Of a stretch of DNA of 10,931 nt, positions 1-6,872 are shown one piece after another (positions within the stretch are counted from its first letter, which is position 1; each line of letters starts with the position of its first letter). Under the pieces are notes generated by a model that did no database searches, had not been told where the DNA came from, and worked only from the letters and a program-made list of their open reading frames with translations. The stretch is from contig JAEYFO010000155.1 of assembly GCA_023402915.1 (NCBI GenBank), positions 1-10,931 on the forward strand, given 5' to 3'. The position numbers and the translations under genes are program-made. This DNA is from Bacillota bacterium. Its GTDB lineage: Bacteria; Bacillota; Clostridia; Christensenellales; CALWSW01.

Positions 1-844
<844 letters not shown>

Positions 845-919
845 GGAACATTCCTCCGATCGATAATTTTTGCCGAAAAACCATGCCCGGGTACGCTGGC
901 GGCGCTTCCTGCGCCGGAC

Positions 920-952
920 AAAAAAAGCTCCCGTCCTTTTCCAGGCGGGGGC
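920..952 (-). terminator. Riboswitch-controlled intrinsic terminator of metK
   Basis: On the minus strand, GCCCCCGCC pairs with GGACGGGAGC across the loop UGGAAAA, with one mismatch and one bulge, and is followed by seven U at 926-920. An alternative helix uses GGGUGUUGCU (from the 3' side of P1 onward) with AGCGACGGCCC, which takes the left arm of the terminator. P1 and this antiterminator exclude each other, as expected for an OFF switch when SAM is bound. Confidence 0.85.
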
Positions 953-980
953 CGTCGCTCCGTATTGTTTGCAGCAACAC

Positions 981-1096
981 CCTCATCTTCCCAGACACGT
1001 CTGCGCCTGTGGGAATTGGCACCTTTCCCGCCGGAGACCGGCCGGGCAGGTTGCCGTGGCTTCACAGGGCCCTTCCCTCCACCACTCTGGATAAGG
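981..1096 (-). ncRNA. SAM-I (S-box) riboswitch aptamer in the metK leader
   Basis: Read on the minus strand, this has the S-box landmarks in order. The 5' P1 strand is CCUUAUC (1096-1090), then AGAGUGGUGGAGGGA, GGCCCUGUGAAGCCACGGCAACC in two adjoining blocks (kink-turn and pseudoknot region), a GC-rich P3 arm, AAAGGUGCCAAUUCC, a P4 arm, and GGAAGAUGAGG. The last block carries the 3' P1 strand GAUGAGG (987-981), which pairs fully with the 5' strand, counting one G-U. Known S-box RNAs bind S-adenosylmethionine and turn off methionine and SAM genes. Placement directly upstream of metK fits that role. Confidence 0.95.
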
Positions 1097-1120
1097 CAAT
1101 TGTTTTTCGATTGCATACTA

Positions 1121-1149
1121 CTTATAACAAATCGCGGGCCTTCGGTCAA
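1121..1149 (-). promoter_or_regulatory. Promoter of metK leader
   Basis: Minus-strand TTGACC (1149-1144) and TATAAG (1126-1121) are separated by exactly 17 bases. Transcription would begin near 1114, giving a leader of about 270 bases that contains the whole riboswitch. Confidence 0.75.
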
Positions 1150-1223
1150 GGCTTTTGGGCAAATTGTCAAAAACTCCTGCGGCGATGTCGTTTCCGGGGC
1201 GCAGCCGCCCGGAAAGAAAAGAA

Positions 1224-1252
1224 TTGCCCCAAAGCGGCGGATGCATTATAAT
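1224..1252 (+). promoter_or_regulatory. Promoter of the TtcA-like gene
   Basis: TTGCCC (1224-1229) and a perfect TATAAT (1247-1252) are 17 bases apart, about 50 bases before the start codon at 1305. It diverges from the metK promoter, with about 75 bases between the two -35 regions. Confidence 0.75.
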
Positions 1253-1304
1253 TGGGAAAGATTTTTTGAAACCGGCGCTTTGAAACAGACGGGAGGAGCC
1301 AACA

Positions 1305-2048
1305 ATGCGAAAGACCCTCGGCTGCATCCGCAGGGCGGATCAGCAGTTCCAGATGATCGAAACCGGCGACAGGGTGGCCGTGGGCGTGGCGGGCGGGAAG
1401 GACAGCCTGCTGCTTTTGAACGCTCTGGCGCTCTATCGGAATTTTTCCGCCCATCCCTTCACGCTCGAGGCCATCTGTCTGGGATTGGGCTACGACGAAT
1501 TCGACGTGTCGGGCATCGAGGCCATGTGCGAAAAGATCGACGTGCCCTTTACGTACGTCAAGACCGACATCAAGGAAGTGGTCTTTGACATCCGCCAGGA
1601 GACGAACCCTTGCGCCATGTGCGCAAAGCTGCGCCGCGGCGCGCTCAACAACCTGGCGCGCGAGCACGGCTGCAACAAGGGGGCCCTGGGCCACCACCGC
1701 GAGGACGTGGTGGAGACCTTTCTTTTGAGCCTGTTTTTTGAAGCGCGGCTCCATCTGTTCGCCCCGGTGACCTATCTCGACCGGGCGGAGGTGACGGTCA
1801 TCCGCCCCATGATCTATCTGCCTGAAAAGCACATCAAGGGCGTGGTGCGCCAGCTTCAGCTGCCCGTGGTGAAAAACCCCTGCCCGGCGGACGGCAAGAC
1901 CAAGCGGCAGGACATGAAGGAATTGCTCAAGACCCTCAACGACGTGGTGCGCGGCGACGCGGCGGCCAAGATCATTCAGGCCATTTCCAACGTCGATCAG
2001 TACCTCCTTTGGGACAAGATCGACCGAAAGCCCGTTGATATCGACTGA
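1305..2048 (+). CDS. TtcA-like tRNA 2-thiocytidine synthetase family (PP-loop ATPase)
   Basis: Adenine-nucleotide alpha-hydrolase of the TtcA/TtuA group, cytoplasmic enzymes that activate a tRNA base with ATP and thiolate it; TtcA acts on C32. The 247 residues contain a PP-loop GVAGGKDS at 27-34, the CAMC pair at Cys103 and Cys106, GHHRED at 129-134, and a third cysteine, Cys193, in KNPC. Three cysteines in this layout match the [4Fe-4S] ligands known in TtcA. The protein is shorter than Escherichia coli TtcA (about 311 residues), as many Firmicute homologues are. The usual serine of SGGKDS is alanine here. The start is ATG 1305 with GGAGG at 1292-1296. The gene is monocistronic and divergent from metK. 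The exact tRNA position modified cannot be read from sequence, so no gene symbol is given. Confidence 0.85.
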   Translation: MRKTLGCIRRADQQFQMIETGDRVAVGVAGGKDSLLLLNALALYRNFSAHPFTLEAICLGLGYDEFDVSGIEAMCEKIDVPFTYVKTDIKEVVFDIRQETNPCAMCAKLRRGALNNLAREHGCNKGALGHHREDVVETFLLSLFFEARLHLFAPVTYLDRAEVTVIRPMIYLPEKHIKGVVRQLQLPVVKNPCPADGKTKRQDMKELLKTLNDVVRGDAAAKIIQAISNVDQYLLWDKIDRKPVDID

Positions 2049-2101
2049 GCGAAGGGGTTTCCGCACGGGAGCGAATCCGAGAAGCAAAACCCACAAAGTT
2101 C

Positions 2102-2160
2102 GAAAAAGCGGCGTTGGATATTTTTCGCCACAAGAAGCGCGGCGCGTCTGCGCTTTTTTC
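2102..2160 (+). terminator. Terminator region after the TtcA-like gene
   Basis: AAGCGC (2135-2140) pairs with GCGCTT (2150-2155) and is followed by a T run to 2159. A larger alternative pairs GAAAAAGCG (2102-2110) with CGCTTTTTTC (2151-2160) and encloses a GGCG/CGCC hairpin. Either fold ends in the same T tract, consistent with Rho-independent termination before the purC promoter. Confidence 0.6.
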
Positions 2161-2246
2161 ATGCGGAAAAATCTGTCCAATGGGCAAAGGAGAAGAGAGG
2201 GTTTTCAAAAAAGACGGAAATTGTCCGAACGATTTGCAGAATCAAT

Positions 2247-2275
2247 TTGACAATGTTCAAATATAGTGGTACGAT
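2247..2275 (+). promoter_or_regulatory. Promoter of purC-purF
   Basis: A perfect TTGACA (2247-2252) is 17 bases from TACGAT (2270-2275). Transcription would begin near 2282, leaving a leader of about 70 bases. That is too short for a purine riboswitch, and none of its landmarks is seen. A PurBox-like pair overlaps the -35 and is described under findings. Confidence 0.7.
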
Positions 2276-2349
2276 TCCCCCATCTCAAACGGAAAGCCTA
2301 CAGAATTGCTCCGGCACATCACAGGACATACGACAGGGGGATCATCGAC

Positions 2350-3072
2350 ATGGAAATTCGCAAAATGCTCTACGAAGGAAAAGCCAAGCAGGTGTTTGCC
2401 ACGGAAAATCCCGAAGTGGTCATGGTTCATTATAAGGACGACGCGACGGCCTTCAACGGCCTTAAGAAGGGCCAGATCGCCGGAAAGGGCGCCATCAACA
2501 ACCGCATGTCCAACCTGGCCATGCGCTATCTTGAGCAGCACGGCATCCCCACCCACCTGATCGAGGAGCTGAACGAGCGGGATTCGCTGGTCAAAAAAGT
2601 GACCATCGTGCCGCTGGAGGTCATCCTTCGAAACGTGGCTGCCGGCAGCATGTCCAAGCGCCTCGGCATCCCGGAGGGCACGAAGCTCCTGACCCCTGTT
2701 CTCGAATATTCCTATAAAAACGACGATCTGGGCGACCCCATGATCAACGACTACCACGCCATGGCCATGGGCATCGCCACGCGGGAAGAGCTGGACGAGA
2801 TCGCCGCCATGGCGCTCAGGATCGACGAGCTGCTGACGGCGTTTTTTGACGCGGCGGGCATGAAGCTCATCGATTTCAAGATCGAATTCGGCAAGACGGC
2901 GGACGGAACGATCATTCTGGCCGACGAGATTTCCCCGGACACCTGCCGCCTCTGGGACAAGGAAACGAACGAAAAGCTGGACAAGGATCGGTTCCGCCGG
3001 GATCTCGGCGGCGTGGAGGAAGCCTATGAAGAGGCGTTCCGCCGTCTGACGGCGGAGGCGCACCATGCGTAA
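2350..3072 (+). CDS. purC: Phosphoribosylaminoimidazole-succinocarboxamide synthase (SAICAR synthetase)
   Basis: Joins aspartate to carboxyaminoimidazole ribotide with ATP in purine synthesis (cytoplasm). The 240 residues match the usual bacterial length. Signatures are YEGKAK near residue 8, KGAINN in the nucleotide-binding N-domain, [31 protein letters not shown], and the conserved [15 protein letters not shown] stretch of the substrate site. ATG 2350 is chosen because AGGGGG (2335-2340) lies 9 bases upstream and the protein then begins as the family does. An in-frame ATG at 2266 lies between the promoter hexamers and is rejected. The stop codon overlaps the purF start by 8 bases, implying translational coupling. 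Only purC and purF of the purine genes are here; the rest must be elsewhere. Confidence 0.97.
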   Translation: MEIRKMLYEGKAKQVFATENPEVVMVHYKDDATAFNGLKKGQIAGKGAINNRMSNLAMRYLEQHGIPTHLIEELNERDSLVKKVTIVPLEVILRNVAAGSMSKRLGIPEGTKLLTPVLEYSYKNDDLGDPMINDYHAMAMGIATREELDEIAAMALRIDELLTAFFDAAGMKLIDFKIEFGKTADGTIILADEISPDTCRLWDKETNEKLDKDRFRRDLGGVEEAYEEAFRRLTAEAHHA

Positions 3073-4516
3073 GGACCCGGCCTGCGCGCGCTGCGGCCGG
3101 CGCAAAGCGCCCGCCTGCCTGGATGGGGAGCTGCACGAAGAATGCGGCGTGTTCGGCGCGTTCAACGGCGGCACGATGGACACGGCGGGGGAGCCCTATC
3201 TGGCGCTCCACGCCATGCAGCACCGCGGGCAGGACGGCGCGGGCCTGGCGGCCACGGACGGTGAAAAGATCATTTATCACAAGGGCGTGGGCCTGCTGAG
3301 CGAGGTGTTTTCCGACGGTGCGCAGCTCGCGCAGTTTGCCGGGAAAAACATCGTCATCGGCCACGTGCGCTACGCCACCTGTGCCAGCGCCCATACGGTC
3401 ATCAACACCCAGCCCCTCGTCATGCACAGCCATGGCGGCGGCATCGCCCTTGCCCATAATGGCCACCTCATCAACAGCGCCCAGCTGCGCCGCGAACTGA
3501 TGGCCGACGGACATCTCCTTCAGACCGAAGTGGATACGGAGGTGTTTTTGCACATCATCGCCCGGGAATCCCGGGGCTATTCCATCGAAAGCGGCATCCA
3601 GCGCATGATGGAAAAGGTGCGCGGCTCCTATGCGCTGGTGATGATGACCCCCGGAAAGCTCTATGGCGTGCGCGATCCCTGGGGCATCCGGCCGCTGGTG
3701 CTGGGCGTGCGGGAGGGCAGCTACTTCCTTGCGTCCGAATCCTGCGCGTTCGACGCCATCGGCGCGCGGCTGGTGCGGGAAGTGAACCCCGGCGAGATCA
3801 TCGTCATCGACCGGGGCGGCTATCATTCCATCCAGACGCCGGAACGGGGCCGCCGCATGTGCGTGTTTGAATACGTCTATTTCGCCCGGATGGATTCCGT
3901 CATGAGCGGCGTGGGCGTGTGCGGCGCCCGCATCCGTTCGGGGGAACGGCTTTCGGAAGTGGCGCCCGTGGAGGCGGAGCTGGTGGCAGGCGTGCCGGAA
4001 TCGGCCATTCCCGCGGCCATGGGCTACAGCCGCCGCAGCGGCATTCCCTTCGGGCAGGCGCTCATCAAAAATCCCTATACCGGCCGGACGTTTATCACTC
4101 CCGGCCAGGCCAGCCGGGAGCGCTCCGTGCGCATGAAGCTCAGCCCTGTGCGGGAAATGGTGGAAGGAAAGCGCATCGTTCTGGTGGACGATTCCATCGT
4201 TCGGGGAACGAACTCCCTTCAGATCGTGGATATGCTCCGGCAGGCCGGGGCGAAGGAAGTGCATATGCGCATTGCGTCCCCGCCGGTACTGTACCCCTGC
4301 CATTTCGGCATCAACACCCCCACCAGCAGCCAGCTCATCTCCGCTCAATACGACGAAAAGCAGGTCTGCAAAAAGATCGGCGCGGACTCGCTGGCCTTTT
4401 TGCCCATTGCGTCGCTCCAGGAAGCGGTGTCCAAAGACCTGGGGCTTTGCACCGGCTGCTTCAGCGGCGAATACCCCATGCCCGTGGGGCAGGACGATCC
4501 TTCGACCTCCTTTTGA
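3065..4516 (+). CDS. purF: Amidophosphoribosyltransferase (glutamine PRPP amidotransferase)
   Basis: First committed enzyme of purine synthesis: moves the amide nitrogen of glutamine onto PRPP. The 483 residues show an N-terminal propeptide, then the catalytic Cys27 in [16 protein letters not shown] at 52-60, GHVRYAT at 99-105 and HNGH at 131-134 (glutaminase domain). The C-terminal phosphoribosyltransferase domain carries [12 protein letters not shown] at 371-382. Cys266, Cys412, Cys462 and Cys465 match the four [4Fe-4S] ligands of the Bacillus subtilis enzyme, so this is the oxygen-sensitive, self-processed type. The start is ATG 3065 (GGAGG at 3054-3058); no other in-frame ATG precedes Cys27. 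The 26-residue propeptide is longer than the 11 residues of B. subtilis and holds three extra cysteines. It is co-transcribed with purC and ends at a two-way terminator. Confidence 0.97.
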   Translation: MRKDPACARCGRRKAPACLDGELHEECGVFGAFNGGTMDTAGEPYLALHAMQHRGQDGAGLAATDGEKIIYHKGVGLLSEVFSDGAQLAQFAGKNIVIGHVRYATCASAHTVINTQPLVMHSHGGGIALAHNGHLINSAQLRRELMADGHLLQTEVDTEVFLHIIARESRGYSIESGIQRMMEKVRGSYALVMMTPGKLYGVRDPWGIRPLVLGVREGSYFLASESCAFDAIGARLVREVNPGEIIVIDRGGYHSIQTPERGRRMCVFEYVYFARMDSVMSGVGVCGARIRSGERLSEVAPVEAELVAGVPESAIPAAMGYSRRSGIPFGQALIKNPYTGRTFITPGQASRERSVRMKLSPVREMVEGKRIVLVDDSIVRGTNSLQIVDMLRQAGAKEVHMRIASPPVLYPCHFGINTPTSSQLISAQYDEKQVCKKIGADSLAFLPIASLQEAVSKDLGLCTGCFSGEYPMPVGQDDPSTSF

Positions 4517-4539
4517 TCCCGCAGAAGCGGGAAGTCCAT

Positions 4540-4588
4540 AAAAAACAGACGCCTTTGGGAGAGGGCGTCTGTTTTGCGCTTTTGGAAA
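4540..4588. terminator. Two-way terminator, copy 1 of a 49-base direct repeat
   Basis: CAGACGCC (4546-4553) pairs with GGCGTCTG (4564-4571) around a 10-base loop, flanked by six A on the left and four T on the right, so it can stop transcripts from both sides. It lies between the convergent purF and XRE genes, 23 bases after the purF stop and 5 bases from the XRE stop. A second copy with one substitution lies at 5267-5315. Confidence 0.85.
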
Positions 4589-4593
4589 AATTT

Positions 4594-4887
4594 TTATTCT
4601 TTGGAGGCTTTTCCGGCTTTCAGGCAGGAAACCAGACTGACGAGCGCCGTCACTTCTTTTTCGCAAAGTCCGCTCACGTCAATGGTGCAATGACGGTTCA
4701 GTCCCAGAAGATAGTCCGTCGATACGCCGAAAATCTGCGAAAGCTCCACGAGATACTGCGTGGAAGGGACGGAAAGCCCCATTTCCCAGGCGTTGACGCT
4801 GGCGCGGGTGATCCCCAGCCGTTTGGAGAGAGCGGCCTGCGTCAGGCCGTGCTGTTCCCGGAGCAATTTGATTCGTTCTGCAATCAT
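4594..4887 (-). CDS. XRE-family helix-turn-helix transcriptional regulator
   Basis: A 97-residue cytoplasmic DNA-binding protein of the Cro/C1 type. The helix-turn-helix spans about residues 5-60: ERIKLLREQHGLTQ, then SKRLGITRASVNAWE, where recognition-helix residues follow the turn, then PSTQYLVELSQIFGVSTDYL and a LLGLN ending typical of this family. The last 30 residues form a short tail rather than a sensor domain, so no ligand is evident. The start is ATG 4887-4885 with AGAGG (4899-4895) 7 bases upstream. An earlier in-frame ATG at 4920 has no ribosome-binding site and lies within the operator region. It is divergent from the zinc-ribbon microprotein; promoter overlap and palindromes imply that it controls itself and that gene. 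It could be a phage-type or toxin-antitoxin repressor, but no toxin is next to it. Confidence 0.9.
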   Translation of the reverse strand: MIAERIKLLREQHGLTQAALSKRLGITRASVNAWEMGLSVPSTQYLVELSQIFGVSTDYLLGLNRHCTIDVSGLCEKEVTALVSLVSCLKAGKASKE

Positions 4888-4918
4888 GGCGACACCTCTG
4901 CTCCAGAGTAGTCTAACC

Positions 4919-4955
4919 ATAATGATATTGCATTATCTAAATGATAATTATAATT
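4919..4955. promoter_or_regulatory. Candidate operator: three overlapping palindromes
   Basis: ATAATG-N6-CATTAT (4919-4936), ATTATC-N5-GATAAT (4932-4948) and the self-complementary AATTATAATT (4946-4955) overlap in one AT-rich block between the divergent genes. The middle one covers the XRE -10 and the third abuts or covers both -35 boxes. Half-sites recur at about 12-base steps. Binding by the adjacent XRE protein is inference. Confidence 0.5.
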
Positions 4956-4960
4956 GACAA
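4932..4960 (-). promoter_or_regulatory. Promoter of the XRE gene
   Basis: Minus-strand TTGTCA (4960-4955) and GATAAT (4937-4932) are 17 bases apart. The -35 uses the same base pairs as the -35 of the opposite promoter, and the -10 is one arm of a palindrome, so the two promoters should compete and share control. Confidence 0.7.
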
Positions 4961-4982
4961 AAGGCGCTGCATTGCGTATGAT
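4954..4982 (+). promoter_or_regulatory. Promoter of the zinc-ribbon microprotein gene
   Basis: A perfect TTGACA (4954-4959) is 17 bases from TATGAT (4977-4982), about 30 bases before the start codon. This is the closest match to the consensus in the window. Confidence 0.8.
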
Positions 4983-5012
4983 ATATAGTAAATCAGCAAG
5001 GAGGAAGGTTGT

Positions 5013-5246
5013 ATGGTTTGTCCAAAATGCGGAAACAGCAGCGTGACGGTAACGAGCGAGATGGTCGGCGGAAAAACGAAAAAGAAGCGCATGGGCCTGC
5101 TCTGGCGGCTGGGACGGATGATCCTGATGATCTGCACGCTGGGGCTGTGGGGGATCTTTGGAAAGAAGTCGGGGACGGAAAAAACGACTTATAAGAACAA
5201 AACCGTCGCGATCTGTCAGAACTGCGGATACAAGTGGGACGTGTAA
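5013..5246 (+). CDS. Membrane-associated zinc-ribbon microprotein (function unknown)
   Basis: A 77-residue protein with a CPKC pair at Cys3 and Cys6, a basic linker (KTKKKR at 21-26), one hydrophobic stretch at about 27-50 (MGLLWR to GIFG), and a second pair CQNC at Cys68 and Cys71. The four cysteines can form one zinc ribbon if both ends lie on the same side of the membrane. The start ATG 5013 has AAGGAGG at 4998-5004. I recognise the layout as that of small zinc-ribbon proteins of unknown role, but no experimentally defined family. It is expressed from a strong promoter divergent from an XRE gene and ends 20 bases before a two-way terminator. Partnership with the XRE protein is inferred from position only. 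Confidence 0.8.
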   Translation: MVCPKCGNSSVTVTSEMVGGKTKKKRMGLLWRLGRMILMICTLGLWGIFGKKSGTEKTTYKNKTVAICQNCGYKWDV

Positions 5247-5266
5247 GCGGCGGTGAAAGGCCGAAC

Positions 5267-5315
5267 AAAAAACAGACGCCTTTGGAAGAGGGCGTCTGTT
5301 TTGCGCTTTTGGAAA
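5267..5315. terminator. Two-way terminator, copy 2 of the 49-base direct repeat
   Basis: This has the same stem as the copy at 4540-4588 (CAGACGCC with GGCGTCTG) and the same flanks GCGCTTTTGGAAA, with one loop substitution (G to A), in the same orientation and 727 bases away. It lies between the convergent zinc-ribbon and UPF0104 genes. On the minus strand the stem is followed by six T. Confidence 0.85.
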
Positions 5316-5398
5316 GGACAGGGGTTGGATGGTTGCCGGTGGTTCTTTGGCCGTTTGATGGCTTTGCCGGCGGACTTTTGGTGTGGACCGCCCGCCGT

Positions 5399-6448
5399 TT
5401 ACTGTGGCTCGGGCAGCTCCTTCGAGGTGGGCAGATTTTTGTTTCCCTTGCCCAGCATCATGCAGATGATGCCAACGAGGAAGCAGGAATAATAGGTGAT
5501 CGTGCGCCAAAGCAGCATGGCCGGGGCGATGGAAGCGGCGCTGAAGAACATCAAAAACAGCATGTAGAAGCTGCCCTCCGCCGCGCCCGAACCGCCGGGC
5601 AGCGGAATGAACGACGAGATCGAATAGACGTAGGCCGCCGCCGCCATCATCAAAAACACCGGCGTGGACGTGAAGCCAAATCCGCGATAGAGGCAGTAGG
5701 GGATGAGATAATACCCCGCCAACTGTACCAGCGTCACAGCGCAGGAAAGCGCCTGATCCCGGTCGGCCGAGGAGAACGTCCGGGCAGAGCTGTGGAACAG
5801 CTCCAGTTGGCGCTCCATGGTGGCCGTGGCCCGCTCCGGGTTTTTGAGCAGGTGGATCCTGTGGAGCAGGCGGATGCAGCCGCCGCCGATGGAACGGGTC
5901 AGCCGGGGCGAGCGGGAAAGGAGGATCAGCGCACCGAGATACAGCACGTTGATCGCCATGGCCGCCAGCGTGATAATCACGAATTCGCTCACGTTTTCGC
6001 GGAAAAAGCCGTAGGCATAGACCAGCGCCGCCGTGAAGGCCACGGTCGAGCAGAACTGGAACACGATAGTGCGCCGCGTCAGGATGGAACCGGCGTTGCC
6101 GGCGCTGATGCCGTCGTTGACGGTCATCTCGTAAAGCTGCATGGGCTGCCCGCCCGAGGCAAAGGGCGTGACGGCGTTATAGAGCTGGCCGATCATGGCC
6201 ACGCGCAGCGTCCGGGAAAAGCGGCGGGTGGGGTAAAGATGATGGATCAGCACATGAAGCCCCAGCGCTTCACACAACCAGTACAGCAGCATACAGCCGA
6301 CAGCCGCAAGCAGCCAGGTGGGATTGAGCCGGGCAAAGGTTTCGTAAAAATTCTCCAGACCCGTGCTGATACAGAAATACGCCATCATGCCGACAGAAAT
6401 GACGATGCCGATGATGGTGAAGAGGTTTCGTTTCAAAAAAGCTTTCAT
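5399..6448 (-). CDS. UPF0104 / lysylphosphatidylglycerol synthase-type transmembrane protein (flippase-like)
   Basis: A 349-residue polytopic membrane protein with about eight hydrophobic segments, at roughly 11-29, 45-70, 81-97, 126-148, 155-178, 235-255, 263-282 and 297-333. Family signatures are GQLYNAVTPFASGGQP at 87-102 and PLPGGSGAAEGSF at 282-294, typical of the membrane domain shared by MprF, AglD and YbhN-like proteins. In MprF this domain moves lysyl-phosphatidylglycerol across the membrane. This protein lacks the cytoplasmic synthase domain, so it is probably a lipid or polyprenol-lipid transporter of unknown substrate. The start ATG 6448-6446 follows AAGG at 4 bases and AGGAGA at 12 bases, neither ideal. 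It is transcribed alone and ends before the second repeat terminator. No convincing promoter is visible upstream. Confidence 0.88.
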   Translation of the reverse strand: MKAFLKRNLFTIIGIVISVGMMAYFCISTGLENFYETFARLNPTWLLAAVGCMLLYWLCEALGLHVLIHHLYPTRRFSRTLRVAMIGQLYNAVTPFASGGQPMQLYEMTVNDGISAGNAGSILTRRTIVFQFCSTVAFTAALVYAYGFFRENVSEFVIITLAAMAINVLYLGALILLSRSPRLTRSIGGGCIRLLHRIHLLKNPERATATMERQLELFHSSARTFSSADRDQALSCAVTLVQLAGYYLIPYCLYRGFGFTSTPVFLMMAAAAYVYSISSFIPLPGGSGAAEGSFYMLFLMFFSAASIAPAMLLWRTITYYSCFLVGIICMMLGKGNKNLPTSKELPEPQ

Positions 6449-6741
6449 CAGACCTTACGTTCTCCTGTGATGGATGAGATGGGGTCAAGGGGCAGACATT
6501 TATATTTTATCGTGTTGCGGCCAAAAAGGAAATGAGAGATTTTTTACATTTCAAAAGAAAAATCGGGGAAATTTGACTGGGATTGAATAAATATGAGAGA
6601 TTTTTGGGGAAAATCGGAAATGGAGCGAAAGTTTATTTGAATTTTAACATAATTATCCTGAAAATATTCTGAAAAGCCGGAAATCGGGAGAGGAAAATTT
6701 TTGAGCCGAACCAAAAGACGAACGGAAAAACGAACGCCGCG
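6449..6741. other. A-rich intergenic stretch with short repeats
   Basis: There is no credible gene. The stretch is far richer in A and T than its neighbours. It has a 13-base direct repeat ATGAGAGATTTTT (6532-6544 and 6593-6605), and AATCGG occurs at 6561, 6612 and 6682, each beside A tracts. TTTATT (6632) and TTAACA (6644) might be outlying Pho-type half-sites. Such A tracts can bend DNA. The region lies between divergent genes, so it must hold the promoter of the UPF0104 gene, but no clear -35/-10 pair is seen. Confidence 0.5.
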
Positions 6742-6779
6742 TTAAGAAAAGTTTACACCGGCTTAACAGTTGGTTTATG
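6742..6779 (+). promoter_or_regulatory. Candidate Pho box upstream of the Na/phosphate cotransporter
   Basis: TTAAGA (6742), TTTACA (6752), TTAACA (6763) and TTTATG (6774) stand in tandem at steps of 10, 11 and 11 bases. This resembles the TT(A/C/T)ACA repeats bound by PhoP in Bacillus. If TACACT (6789-6794) is the -10, transcription would begin near 6801 and the boxes would cover about -59 to -22, where PhoP activates. The phosphate-transport gene downstream gives the assignment meaning; binding itself is inferred. Confidence 0.5.
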
Positions 6780-6872
6780 CGCCCGTCGTACACTGATAAC
6801 AGAAACGTAAAGAAGAAAAAACAGGGCGCGGCGGAACGGTTTTACAAAGCGGCGCGGAGAGGACGGGATCTC

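Noticed and set aside
2912..4666. Long minus-strand open frame opposite purC and purF
   Set aside because: His/Ala/Arg-rich shadow of purF with no ribosome-binding site or known motif.
4594..5246. Toxin-antitoxin reading of the XRE and zinc-ribbon pair
   Set aside because: The microprotein has no known toxin fold, and such pairs are usually co-directional in one operon; these genes are divergent.
5234..6535. Long plus-strand open frame opposite the UPF0104 gene
   Set aside because: It starts inside the zinc-ribbon gene, reads through the terminator and has shadow composition. The minus-strand frame has clear membrane segments and family motifs.
6777..6872. Upstream in-frame start for the cotransporter
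   Set aside because: The ATG at 6777 lies inside the last Pho-like box and before the -10, with a charged, non-family N-terminus. ATG 6873 has a ribosome-binding site.
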